From Clostridia bacterium (GTDB lineage Bacteria; Bacillota; Clostridia; Oscillospirales; Ruminococcaceae), in assembly GCA_009929695.1 (NCBI GenBank), contig RZZW01000009.1, positions 1 through 64,000 of the forward strand: a DNA stretch of 64,000 nt, written 5' to 3'. Below the pieces are notes generated by a model that was not told the DNA's origin, ran no database searches, and worked only from the letters and a program-made list of their open reading frames with translations. Position 1 is the stretch's first letter. The number at the start of each line of letters is the position of its first letter. The translations under genes and the position numbers were made by a program. Below are positions 8,761 to 17,568 of the stretch, one piece after another.

Positions 8761-9160
8761 GATAAGACAGTTAAGACAGTAATTTGAGAAAAGTACGAAA
8801 TCGGCATCTGTCAGACAGGATTGGACAAAACAGGCGACATCCAACTTCGGTTGGATGCCGCCTGTTTTTGTGCATTTAAGGGTCGGAATCCGTTTGTTTT
8901 CTGCTCTGTAAAGCAAGGATAACGAAAAGGGTGAAATAGTTATCGCCTCTGTGCGGTTCTTTTGTGAAACAGCGAATCGCTGCATAGCGGATAGCGTTCG
9001 CTGGGGAGTGCGTATATTTGCGGTCGTGCAAAATACCCCTCAAAACCGTAAAGTCGATAGGTGTGTGTTTCGATGCGGAGTATGTTCGACACGGGGAAAA
9101 CAGGAAATCAGCTTGTATTCGTAGAAAAACTTATATTTTAGGGCAATAACTTCCGGGTCT
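8761..9160. mobile_element. Unidentified inserted segment, possible mobile-element remnant
   Basis: These 400 bases separate two truncated genes, the MFS tail and the solute-binding-protein tail, and end at the right inverted repeat. They hold a strong hairpin at 8827-8868 and no convincing gene. That both neighbours are cut exactly at its borders suggests an insertion or a recombination scar. I recognise no transposase, integrase or ribozyme signature, so the mobile-element label is inference. Confidence 0.4.
8827..8868. terminator. Strong bidirectional hairpin terminator
   Basis: ACAGGCGACATCCAAC, a TTCG tetraloop, then GTTGGATGCCGCCTGT pair with one mismatch. The stem has A-runs on the left and T-runs on the right, so it can terminate in both directions. 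It probably belonged to a gene of the inserted element. Confidence 0.75.
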
Positions 9161-9250
9161 TGTAGGTTTACCATAGATGTGTTACAGATAAGCAAAAAAA
9201 GAATAGCGAATAGGAAGAACCTGTTGTACAGTTAAGTTGCGAGACTAAAC
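9161..9250 (-). repeat. Right copy of the 90-bp inverted repeat
   Basis: This is the reverse complement of 9-98 with two mismatches. It abuts the truncated solute-binding-protein gene at 9251, so the repeat edge coincides with a gene break. Together the copies could recombine to invert the 9-kb block between them. Confidence 0.85.
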
Positions 9251-9667
9251 TACGGCATCAAGGGCGAGCAGTACACACTTAACGACAAAAATTAGCTCGT
9301 CCGTCCGGAAGACTATGACGAGTCCGTCAACGGCGTGTCAATGAACTACTGGTGGGGACGCAACGACGACCTCGAATATGAAAACTCCTTCTACGCACTT
9401 GAGCCGTACAATAAGCTTGTCGCAGAGTACGACAAGGTCGCAAAGGGCTATCAGTACGGAAAAGTCGTGTTCAATATGGACCCGATGTCGCAGTACATCA
9501 ACAACCTTTCAAACGTTTACAGCACATACATGCCGCGCATAGCGTTCGGCAAATGCGACGATCCCGCAGCGTTTGTTGCAGAGTTCCGTCAGGCGCTCAA
9601 AGACGCAGGCTACGAGGAATGTCTGACAGAGGTGGAAAGCCAAATCCACGCTGCCTACGGCGCATAA
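9251..9667 (+). pseudogene. Extracellular sugar-binding protein of an ABC transporter, C-terminal fragment
   Basis: Reading from 9251 in frame gives YGIKGEQYTLNDKN, a TAG stop at 9293-9295, then LVRPEDYDESVNGVSMNYWW and onward to a stop at 9665-9667. This matches the C-terminal region of family 1 extracellular solute-binding proteins of the DUF3502/LplA type, which import oligosaccharides. The first several hundred residues are missing and an in-frame stop is present, so it is a pseudogene. The 110-residue frame beginning at 9335 is only its tail. Confidence 0.8.
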
Positions 9668-9739
9668 AATTTATATAATCACCATAAAAAACGTCTTCGT
9701 GGCACTTCGCCGCGAAGCCGTTTGTGAAATATTCACACC

Positions 9740-9812
9740 GTAGGGCGGGGGCTTGCTCCCGCCGTAATTTGCGGCAATCGGTTGTGACGGCGGGAGCAAG
9801 CCTCCGCCCTAC
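9740..9812. repeat. Paired REP-like palindrome (BIME), GGGGGCTTGCTCCC arm type
   Basis: The 73-bp unit reads GTAGGGCGGGGGCTTGCTCC, then CGCC, a linker, and the inverse ending CCGCCCTAC. Each arm is itself an imperfect palindrome. It lies exactly where the N-terminal part of the GH2 gene should be, so it marks the breakpoint. Confidence 0.85.
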
Positions 9813-11882
9813 GATGAATTTTACAAAAACGCAAGTGTTTGGTTTAACAGCTACTACCTCGATCAGCGCCCGAACGGCTACATCGGCTTCACCTACGATA
9901 TTTCCGATTTCGCCTGCTTTGACGACACACAAAACGTCATCACCGTAAAGGTCGAGCACGAGGATATCTCCGATTCGCGCTGGTTCACAGGCTCGGGCAT
10001 CACGCGCGAGGTGTCGGTCATAATAGAAAATCCGCTTCATTTTGAAGAGGAGAGCGTTGTTTTTGACACAAAAGAAATAAACAGAGAAAACGCGCAGATA
10101 AGCGTGCGAAGCCGCGTCGTAAATGAGCAAAACGAGACAGTGAACGCCGTCGTGAGGCACACGCTTTTGTGGCAGAATACCGTCGCTTGGCAAAACATCA
10201 CAAGCGCCGTCATAAAAGCGGGCGAGTGCTTCTCGTCAGAGCTTTTGGGCGACGTCGCAAACCCGCACCTGTGGTTTGCCGAAACGCCGAATTTGTACAC
10301 GCTCCGCTCTCAAATAGAGCTAAACGGCGAAATCGTCAGCGAGCGTGAGGCGCAAGTCGGCATAAGAACATTCCGCTTTGACGCAGACCGCGGCTTTTTC
10401 ATCAACGGCAACCACACAGTGCTGAAGGGCGTTTGCGTACATCACGACGCAGGCTGTCTCGGCGCGGCAGTGCGCAAGGAGGTGTGGCGCAGACGGCTTG
10501 AACGCTTAAAGCAAATGGGCTGTAACGCCATTCGCATGAGCCACAACCCGCACATGCCCGCGCTTTTTGAGCTTTGCGATGAAATGGGCTTTTTCGCGAT
10601 AGACGAGGCGTTCGACGAGTGGGAGGGCTGCAAAAACAAGTGGTCAACAGGCCACAACGTCTACCCGCCAAAGCATCAAGGCTATTTTAAAGACTTCCCG
10701 CAGTGGGGCGGAACAGATTTGCGCGCGCTCGTGCGCCGTGACCGCAATCACCCAAGCGTCATACTTTGGAGCATCGGCAACGAGGTCGATTATCCAAACG
10801 ACCCCTACTGCCACCCGCTTTTAAGCTCCGCCACAGGCAATAACGACGCAAATAAACCCGCCGCCGAGCGCGAATACAGCCCCGCAAAGCCGAACATGGA
10901 GCGCCTTGTCCCCATCATGCGCCACCTTGCCAAAATAGTGCGCGAGGAGGACTCACGCCCCGTCACAGCCGCGCTCGCTTTCCCCGAAATATCCTCGCAC
11001 ATCGGCTGCGCAGAGCTTTTGGACGTCGTGGGCTATAATTATAAGGAAGGGCTTTATCAAGAATCTCACGAGCGCTTTCCGCAAAAGCCGTTTATCGGCA
11101 GCGAAAATTCACACGATTATGCGGCGTGGAAAGCCGTTGAGGAAAACGAGTTTATCGCCGGTCAGTTCCTATGGACGGGAATTGACTTTTTGGGCGAGAC
11201 AAAGGGTTGGCCGTCCCACGGCTCAAACGCAGGCTTTTTGACAACCGCGGGCTATCCAAAGGGCGAATACTGGCACCGCCGCGCGCTTTGGCTGCAAAAG
11301 CCTGTCGCGACGCTTGTAACCGCAAGAAGCGGAAGCGACACCTTCGAGCGCCGCTGGCAATACGCAAAGGGCGAGCGCGTCACGGTTCGATGCTGCACTC
11401 GTGAAGCGCAGGCAGAGTTTTTCTGCAACAAAAAAAGCCTCGGCATTCAAAAGCGCTCTGATGAAACAGGCGCGATTGAATGGGAGACAGACTTTGGAAC
11501 AGGAACATTGGCGGTGCTTGCAGGCGGGCTTGAGGACACGCTTTGCACAACAGTCTCGCCGGTATCGCTCCAAATAAAACAGTGGAAAAGCGATAAAAAA
11601 GACGGCAATGTTTTGCAGATAGAGGTCTCACTGCTCGACTATGATGGCAGAGAGACAAGCGGATCTGAGATGCTCTCGGTTTCAGCCACCGGCGCGGCGT
11701 GTCTTTTGGGGCTTGAAAACGGCGAACAAACAGACAACACCGAATACAGCGCCTCATACCGCCGCACATATAACGGCAGGCTGCTTGTGTATCTTCTCGC
11801 GACGGCGCCAAATGGCACGGCGCATTTGACAATAAGCGGCGACGCCGTCGGGTGTCATACGGCAAGCTTTGAGATAGAATAA
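9813..11882 (+). pseudogene. GH2 beta-galactosidase lacking its N-terminus
   Basis: The frame is open from 9768. GH2 similarity starts right after the REP pair with NASVWFNSYYLDQRPNGY and continues through DSRWFTGSGITREV, the jelly-roll and immunoglobulin-like domains, and the barrel. The acid/base Glu lies in SIGNEVD (codon 10782) and the nucleophile Glu in FIGSENSHDY (codon 11103). Around the first 100 residues of the sugar-binding domain are absent and no start with a ribosome site is present; a 623-residue reading from GTG 10011 is possible but would start inside a domain. I infer an inactive or poorly expressed remnant of a beta-galactosidase linked to the broken transporter genes. Confidence 0.8.
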
Positions 11883-11922
11883 TCTATTGAAATATTTCGT
11901 GTCAACACAATAAATATAAACT

Positions 11923-11997
11923 GTAGGGCAAGGGCTCTGCTCTTGCCGTTACTTGCGGCAAACGGTTGCGGTGGCAAGAGCAGAGCCCTTGCCCTAC
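11923..11997. repeat. Paired REP-like palindrome (BIME), GGCAAGGGCTCTGCTCTTGCC arm type, in short inverted copies
   Basis: GTAGGGCAAGGGCTCTGCTC begins the left arm and the exact inverse ends the right arm. The linker contains TTGCGG and GGTTGCGG. The 10-base word ATAATCTATT occurs on both sides (11879-11888 and 12014-12023), a possible insertion duplication. Confidence 0.85.
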
Positions 11998-12018
11998 AGA
12001 CAGGTATAACCACATAAT

Positions 12019-12905
12019 CTATTTCCCAAGCAATATTTCGTTTTCAAGCCGCGCTAAATATTCCTTTGGGCTTATGCTGTATTCGGTTTTGAACGCGCGG
12101 TAAAAGTTTGCGTAGTCGCCAAAGCCGCACCGGATATATACGCCTGTGGGGGACACGCCGTCGCTCAAAAGCTGCTTTGCTATGATGAGCCGCTTTTGCA
12201 TTATATACCTGTATACGGACGTCCCCACAAGGCGGTTAAATTCGTGCGAGAGGTGATATTTGCTTATGAAAAACCTAGCCGCAAGCTCGTCAAGCGAGAG
12301 ATCCTCGCTGTAATGTTCATTTATATAATTAAGTACATCTGTCACAATCGGCGCAGATTTATCTGTCGTCTCATGATGCTCTGCGCCTGTGCGCACAGCT
12401 ATGCGGTTTACGTAAACAAGCAGCTGCAAAAGAGTTGAGACGGCAAGTATATCTCCGCCGTATTTTTCATTTGCGCTCTCCTCAATCATCGCGTCCATAA
12501 GCTGTGTTATGTGCACACGCGCGTTGCTGCTCGGGCGCAAAAGGTTTGAGTGGTTTTCGCGCGTCGTGTCAAAGCACTGCGCAAGGTCTGTCTGCGCTGT
12601 CGAAAACTGGTTTAAAAACGTGGCGTTCACCCACAGCACAATGCGCTCATACGGAGCTTTTGCGGGCGTAATAATCGGCCTGTGCAGCTCTTGCGGGCTG
12701 ATTATAAGCAAGTCTCCGGGCATAAGCGAATAATTTCTGCTCTCTATCGTATAGCTCACATCGCCAGACAAAAAAAGATATATTTCATAAAAATCGTGGT
12801 GATGAAGCGCGACCTCGTTTAAATATGAATCGCGGTATCTGTAAATCTCAAAGCTGTGTAAAATCATGTTCTGCCTTGTGTCAAAAGAACTCACTTTTTT
12901 GGCCA
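12019..12905 (-). CDS. AraC-family regulator with N-terminal cupin sensor
   Basis: The protein has 295 residues from ATG 12905, preceded by GGGAGG. An upstream TTG at 12966 lacks a ribosome site and would overlap the promoter. The N-terminal cupin (about 15-110) shows HHHDFYEIYLFLSG and MPGDLLIISPQELHRP, typical of the AraC_binding sugar sensor. The C-terminal domain (about 195-290) has the double helix-turn-helix with FGDYANFYRAFKTEYSISPKEY. It is divergent from the isomerase/dehydrogenase cluster at 13096-17209 and is its likely activator. Confidence 0.92.
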
Positions 12906-12954
12906 TAATATCACAACCCTCCCAACTAAATATATAAACTTGTCTATTATCTAC

Positions 12955-12983
12955 AATATAGAACAAGATTTACAATGTGTCAA
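12955..12983 (-). promoter_or_regulatory. Promoter of the AraC/cupin gene
   Basis: On the minus strand a perfect TTGACA (12983-12978) and TATATT (12960-12955) are spaced by 17 bases, about 50 bases before the chosen ATG at 12905. This also argues against the upstream start at 12966, which would lie upstream of the transcription start. Confidence 0.75.
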
Positions 12984-13095
12984 GCAATAAAAACAATACA
13001 CATAGCTCTGTGCTGTGGTACAATGGCTATATTAAATAAATATTTTGATGATATTGTGATAAAATGGTGCAATTTGCTAAAAAGGAGAGATGTAA

Positions 13096-13974
13096 ATGCA
13101 AAATAAAATAAACATTTCGGGTTTTGCAGACGAAATAGGTCTTAGACTTTCAACGCAGCTAAAGGTGGTAAACGCGCTCGGCATGAAGTATGTCTGCCTG
13201 CGCACAATCAACGGAAAATCAATCGCGAAATATACAGTGTCCGAAGCCGAAAAAAAGCTTGTCCCCGCGCTCAAAGAGGCGGGCATAGGCGTTTCAAGCC
13301 TCGGCAGCCCGATAGGTAAGGTGAATATCGACGACGACGCGGCGTTTGAAACGCAGCTAAGGCAGCTCGACACGCTCTGCAAAATATGCAAGCTGCTCGA
13401 CTGCAAATATATCCGCGTTTTCAGCTTCTTTGTCCCGCAGGATAAAGACCCCGCGATTTATAAGGACAAGGTGCTCTCAAAACTTCGCCAATTTGTCGAA
13501 ATTGCCGAAAAGCACAAAATTATTCTCTTGCACGAAAACGAAAAAGACATCTACGGCGACATTGCCTCGCGCTGCCGCATAATATTCGACGAGATAAAAT
13601 CCGATTACCTAAAAGCCGCGTTCGACTCGGCAAACTTCGTCCAGTGCGGCGAAAATGCGCTTGAGGCATACGAGCTTCTTAAAGATAAGGTAATATACAT
13701 ACATATTAAAGACGCCTTAAAGGACGGCGGCGAAAACGTTGTCTGCGGCACAGGCGACGGCCAGATACCCGAGGTTTTGCGCTGTGCTTTTGAAAACGGC
13801 TACAACGGCTTCTTGACGCTCGAGCCGCATTTGGTGCTGTTCTCGTCGATGAAATCGCTCGAGGGCGCGCTCAAATTCAAAAAAGCAAAAGCCAAAAACG
13901 GCGCAGACGGCTATACAAAGCAATATAACGCACTATGCGAAATATTAAATTCGCTCGACATTGACATACAATAA
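13096..13974 (+). CDS. Sugar phosphate isomerase/epimerase-like TIM-barrel protein
   Basis: The 292 residues form an AP-endonuclease-2/xylose-isomerase-like barrel. Expected metal ligands are visible on successive strands: Glu in LLHENEKD, Asp in AAFDSANF, His in VIYIHIKDA and Glu in LTLEPHL. AAAGGAGAG precedes the ATG. It is the first gene of a run of four sugar-modifying enzymes and is followed 15 bases later by a Gfo/Idh/MocA dehydrogenase, an arrangement common in inositol, keto-sugar and uronate pathways. The substrate is unknown. Confidence 0.88.
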   Translation: MQNKINISGFADEIGLRLSTQLKVVNALGMKYVCLRTINGKSIAKYTVSEAEKKLVPALKEAGIGVSSLGSPIGKVNIDDDAAFETQLRQLDTLCKICKLLDCKYIRVFSFFVPQDKDPAIYKDKVLSKLRQFVEIAEKHKIILLHENEKDIYGDIASRCRIIFDEIKSDYLKAAFDSANFVQCGENALEAYELLKDKVIYIHIKDALKDGGENVVCGTGDGQIPEVLRCAFENGYNGFLTLEPHLVLFSSMKSLEGALKFKKAKAKNGADGYTKQYNALCEILNSLDIDIQ

Positions 13975-13989
13975 AAAGGAGATACAAAC

Positions 13990-15186
13990 ATGGAAAAGGT
14001 AAGACTTGGCATCATTGGCGTTGGCACACAGGGCGGCTCATACGCGGGCTTTTTGACAGGACAGGGCGGAATGCCCGGTATGCCCGTTCCCAAAGGACCT
14101 GAGCACGCAGTGCTCGGCGCTCTTTGCGACATCGACCCCGCCGTCAAAGCAAAATGCGCGGAGAAATATCCCAACATTCCGTTTTATGACGATTACAAGG
14201 ACATGATTGCATCGGGCAACGTTGACGCGGTAGTCACGACTGTTCCGCATTATCTTCACCCCGAAATGGCTATTTATGCCATCGAGCACGGCATGAACGT
14301 GCTTGTTGAAAAGCCCGCGGGCGTGTATTCAAAGGCTGTTCGCGAGATGAACGAGTGCGCCGCAAAGCACCCCGAGGTCACGTTCGGTATCATGTTCAAT
14401 CAGCGCACAAATAAGCTTTATCAAAAGCTGCGCGAGCTTGTCGCAAGCGGCGAAATGGGCGAAATCCGTCGTGCAAACTGGATAATCAACTCATGGTGGC
14501 GTCCCGACAGCTACTATCAGCAGAGCGCATGGCGCGCGACATGGGGCGGCGAAGGCGGCGGCGTGCTTGTGAATCAGGCTCCGCATCAGCTCGACTTGTT
14601 CCAGTGGATTTGCGGCGTGCCGAGCAAGGTCTACGGCAAGGTCATCTACGGCTCACACCGCGATATCGTCGTCGACAACGACGTGACGGCAGTGCTTGAA
14701 TATCCAAACGGCGCAACAGGCACACTAATCACCTGCACACACGACCCCATCGGCACAGACCGCCTCGAAATCGACCTCGACAACGGCAAAATCGTAGTTG
14801 AGGACAGCAAAAAAGCGACTGTATACCGCCTTGTCAAATCCGAGGACGAGATGAACGCAAGCATGAGCATGATGGACGTTTATAAGCTTTTGCAGTCAAA
14901 TTCCGGCGCAAGCGACCTTATGACAACAGAAACTTTTGAAAACGTCGACGGCTGGGGCTTGCAACACATTACGGTTATGGAAAACTTCGCACGCCACATC
15001 ATCGACGGCACACCGCTCTTAGCACCGGGCAGCGACGGCATCAACGGCGTAAACCTCGCAAATGCTATCCTGCTTTCAAGCTGGCTCGGCAAAGAGGTCG
15101 ATATGCCGGTCGACGAAGATTTGTACATAGAAGAGCTTAACAAACGCATCGCCGCCGAGGGCAAATTCCCCGTGCGAGAAAATTAA
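13990..15186 (+). CDS. Gfo/Idh/MocA-family oxidoreductase
   Basis: In this 398-residue protein the N-terminal Rossmann fold starts LGIIGVGTQGG, the EKP motif is VEKPAGV, and the C-terminal domain carries GGGVLVNQAPHQLDLFQW, which shapes the active site of these NAD(P)-dependent sugar dehydrogenases. It follows the isomerase at 13096 in an operon with a good AAGGAG site. A homologous smaller dehydrogenase is at 15339. Together they probably oxidise and reduce a sugar around an isomerase step. Confidence 0.92.
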   Translation: MEKVRLGIIGVGTQGGSYAGFLTGQGGMPGMPVPKGPEHAVLGALCDIDPAVKAKCAEKYPNIPFYDDYKDMIASGNVDAVVTTVPHYLHPEMAIYAIEHGMNVLVEKPAGVYSKAVREMNECAAKHPEVTFGIMFNQRTNKLYQKLRELVASGEMGEIRRANWIINSWWRPDSYYQQSAWRATWGGEGGGVLVNQAPHQLDLFQWICGVPSKVYGKVIYGSHRDIVVDNDVTAVLEYPNGATGTLITCTHDPIGTDRLEIDLDNGKIVVEDSKKATVYRLVKSEDEMNASMSMMDVYKLLQSNSGASDLMTTETFENVDGWGLQHITVMENFARHIIDGTPLLAPGSDGINGVNLANAILLSSWLGKEVDMPVDEDLYIEELNKRIAAEGKFPVREN

Positions 15187-15200
15187 AAGCAGACTCTGCC

Positions 15201-15289
15201 CCTCATCCGTCACGCTTCGCGTGCCACCTTCTCCCAAGGGAGAAGGCTTCCCCTTGAGGGGAAGCTGTCAGCACAGCTGACTGATGAGG
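15201..15289. repeat. CCTCAT-family dispersed palindromic repeat, copy 2
   Basis: It begins CCTCATCCGTCACGCTTCGC and ends CTGATGAGG, with GGGAGAAGGCTTCCCC in the centre. It lies between two genes of one probable operon, so it would be transcribed and could fold in the mRNA. Confidence 0.8.
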
Positions 15290-15338
15290 TGAAAACTTAT
15301 AAATTACGCAGCACCCCCACGAAAGGACAGTAATTAAA

Positions 15339-16328
15339 ATGAAAAGTGCGGCTATCATAGGTCTTGGTGACATAGCAAAGGTGCATCTGCCGATATTGCA
15401 GTCGATGAGCGACGTCGAGCTTGTCGCGGTGTGCGACATAAATCCTGACAAACAAAATATCGCTGGCGATGTGAGATTTTTCACTGACGCGCAGGATATG
15501 TTAGATAAAGTAAAGCCTGACGTTGTGCACATCTGCTTGCCGCATTATCTGCATTACCCGATGGCGCTTTTAGCTGCAAAAGCCGGATCAAACGTATTTT
15601 GCGAAAAGCCGCTTGCGCTAAACGCCGCCGAAGCCATGCAATTTGCCGCGCTTGAAAAAGACTATCCAAGCTTGCGCTTTGGCATCTGCCTTCAAAACAG
15701 GCTCAACAACAGCTCTGTTAAAATGCTCGATGTAATAAAAAGCGGGCACGACGGCAAGGTGACGGGCGTAAAGGGCGTCGTCGCGTGGCACAGACCAAAA
15801 GCGTACTACGAAGCGTCGCCGTGGCGCGGAAAAATGGACACAGCGGGCGGCGGCGTAATGATAAACCAAAGCATACATACTCTCGATTTAATGCAGTGCT
15901 TCGCGGGCGAAATAACGTCCCTGACAGGCAATATCTGTCAGCTTCTTGACTACGGCATAGAGGTCGAGGACACCGCCACAGCGCGAATAAGCTTTGCAAA
16001 CGGCGCGACAGGGCTTTTTATGGCGAGCATCGCAAACAGCAAAAACGACAATATCGAGATAGGCATAACGCTCGAAAACGCCGAGTATGTCATTGCCGAC
16101 AACGCGCTGTTTAAGCTTGTCGAAGGCTCGCGCGAGCTTGTGTGCGAGGACGATAAGCTGCCGGGCAAAAAGTTCTATTACGGCGCAAGCCACGCAAAAG
16201 CGATAGGACAATATTACAAGAGCCTTTGCGACGGCACAGACGACTACATTCACGCCGACGAGGGCGTTATAAGCATGAAAATGATTGACGCTATCCGCTC
16301 ATCAAACGGCGGCGCAGTCACATTATAG
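15339..16328 (+). CDS. Gfo/Idh/MocA-family oxidoreductase
   Basis: This 329-residue protein has a Rossmann start AAIIGLGDIAKVH, the EKP motif in CEKPLALNAAEA, and GGGVMINQSIHTLDLMQ in the C-terminal domain. It is shorter than the paralogue at 13990. AAAGGAC precedes the start. Fourteen bases separate it from the isomerase at 16343, so the second dehydrogenase/isomerase pair is ordered opposite to the first. Confidence 0.92.
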   Translation: MKSAAIIGLGDIAKVHLPILQSMSDVELVAVCDINPDKQNIAGDVRFFTDAQDMLDKVKPDVVHICLPHYLHYPMALLAAKAGSNVFCEKPLALNAAEAMQFAALEKDYPSLRFGICLQNRLNNSSVKMLDVIKSGHDGKVTGVKGVVAWHRPKAYYEASPWRGKMDTAGGGVMINQSIHTLDLMQCFAGEITSLTGNICQLLDYGIEVEDTATARISFANGATGLFMASIANSKNDNIEIGITLENAEYVIADNALFKLVEGSRELVCEDDKLPGKKFYYGASHAKAIGQYYKSLCDGTDDYIHADEGVISMKMIDAIRSSNGGAVTL

Positions 16329-16342
16329 AAAGTGAGAAAAAC

Positions 16343-17209
16343 ATGGAAAACAAAGGCTTAATTGGCGTTCAGATGATGATGCTCAAGGGCAAGGTCGAGG
16401 AGATGGGCGCGTATGAAGTGCTCAAAAAACTCGCCGAAATGGGCTATCATTGTGTTGAGATTAGCCAAATTCCGATGACGGAGGAAAACGTCGCACAAAT
16501 GAAAAAAGCCTGCGACGAGTTCGGCATAAAAATCGCCGCGTGCAGTGCTGCGCTTGAGCCGATGATGCCCGGTATGCCCGGGGAATATCTCGTCAGCGAT
16601 TTTGACAAAATTGTCGCCGACTGCAAAACCCTCGGCTGCAACTTCCTGCGCATCGGTATGCTCCCGATGACCTGTATGGGCAGCAAAGAAAAGGTGATAG
16701 ACTTCGTAACGCGCGCCGACGCTATGGCTGAAAAGCTCAAAGAGCACGGTATCGAGCTATATTATCACAATCATCACATCGAGTTCCAAAAATTCGACGG
16801 CAAATACCTTCTTGACATCATCCGCGACACAACAAAGCACATGGGCTTTGAGCTAGATGTGCACTGGGTGCAGCGCGGCGGCGAAAATCCCATCGAGTAC
16901 ATCAAAAAATATAAAGACCGCGTGACGCTTTTGCACTTAAAAGACTATCGTATCGGCGCTTTAAAGCTGCCCGAGGGCAAGTTTGACCCCGCGACATTCA
17001 TGCAGGCGTTCACAAGCACAGTGCAGTTTGCCGAAGTGGGCGAGGGCAACCTCCCGATGAATGAAATCATCGAGACAGGCCTTGCTTGCGGCAGCAAATA
17101 TTTCCTAATTGAACAAGACGACCAGTACGGCAGAGACCCGTTTGATTGCCTTGCCACAAGCATGGCAAACCTCAAGGCAATGGGCTTTGCCGAGTGGTTC
17201 ACAGCATAA
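16343..17209 (+). CDS. Sugar phosphate isomerase/epimerase-like TIM-barrel protein
   Basis: This 288-residue barrel of the same superfamily as 13096 has likely metal and substrate residues in LYYHNHHIEF, FELDVHWVQRGG and LLHLKDYRIG, followed by FAEVGEGN. Such proteins act as epimerases, isomerases or dehydratases on keto-sugars and inositols. It is the last gene before a strong terminator. Confidence 0.9.
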   Translation: MENKGLIGVQMMMLKGKVEEMGAYEVLKKLAEMGYHCVEISQIPMTEENVAQMKKACDEFGIKIAACSAALEPMMPGMPGEYLVSDFDKIVADCKTLGCNFLRIGMLPMTCMGSKEKVIDFVTRADAMAEKLKEHGIELYYHNHHIEFQKFDGKYLLDIIRDTTKHMGFELDVHWVQRGGENPIEYIKKYKDRVTLLHLKDYRIGALKLPEGKFDPATFMQAFTSTVQFAEVGEGNLPMNEIIETGLACGSKYFLIEQDDQYGRDPFDCLATSMANLKAMGFAEWFTA

Positions 17210-17239
17210 ATCAATATAAAGCATATTTGCTTTATAATT

Positions 17240-17278
17240 ATTGCGTTTCTTGTGTGCAAACAAGAAACGCAATTTTTA
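17240..17278 (+). terminator. Intrinsic terminator after the isomerase/dehydrogenase operon
   Basis: ATTGCGTTTCTTG (17240-17252) pairs perfectly with CAAGAAACGCAAT (17261-17273) and is followed by a T-run. It ends the operon and separates it from the transporter genes. Confidence 0.92.
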
Positions 17279-17568
17279 TTTAAGTTTAATGTTAAATGAT
17301 TGTTTTTATTTTGTAAAAGACATTAAATAGACATTATTTATTAATGATTTGGACATAATAAAAGTTTTTCGCAACAAGACAAAATCATTTTATGTACATA
17401 GTGCATAAAATATTGCTCAAAAATTCGACATATATTCCCCAAAAGCAACAATTACAATGCAACATGCGCAACTATTACATAGAATCAAAATGTGAAAAAT
17501 GTTACACTTAATACATAAAGTTATTCGAGCCATAATGGATAACTAGATATGAAAGTGAGGAAGAAACA
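17279..17568. other. AT-rich intergenic region upstream of the first GPH transporter
   Basis: No gene is seen in this stretch of about 290 bases. It is strongly AT-rich compared with its neighbours and must carry the promoter of 17569. I could not find a clear -35/-10 pair with proper spacing, or a known riboswitch. The length and composition suggest activator-dependent control. Confidence 0.6.

Noticed and set aside
8365-8985. A single 206-residue intact protein
   Set aside because: The C-terminal 130 residues are MFS-like while the first part is translated foreign DNA containing a terminator hairpin, so it is a chimera of a fragment and an insert.
9724-9948. A small gene reading through the REP pair into GH2 DNA
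   Set aside because: It is out of frame with the GH2 sequence and consists of repeat translation. The real GH2 frame is the neighbouring one.
17279-17568. A riboswitch upstream of the GPH transporter
   Set aside because: No conserved riboswitch core or terminator-antiterminator arrangement could be recognised; only AT-rich DNA is visible.
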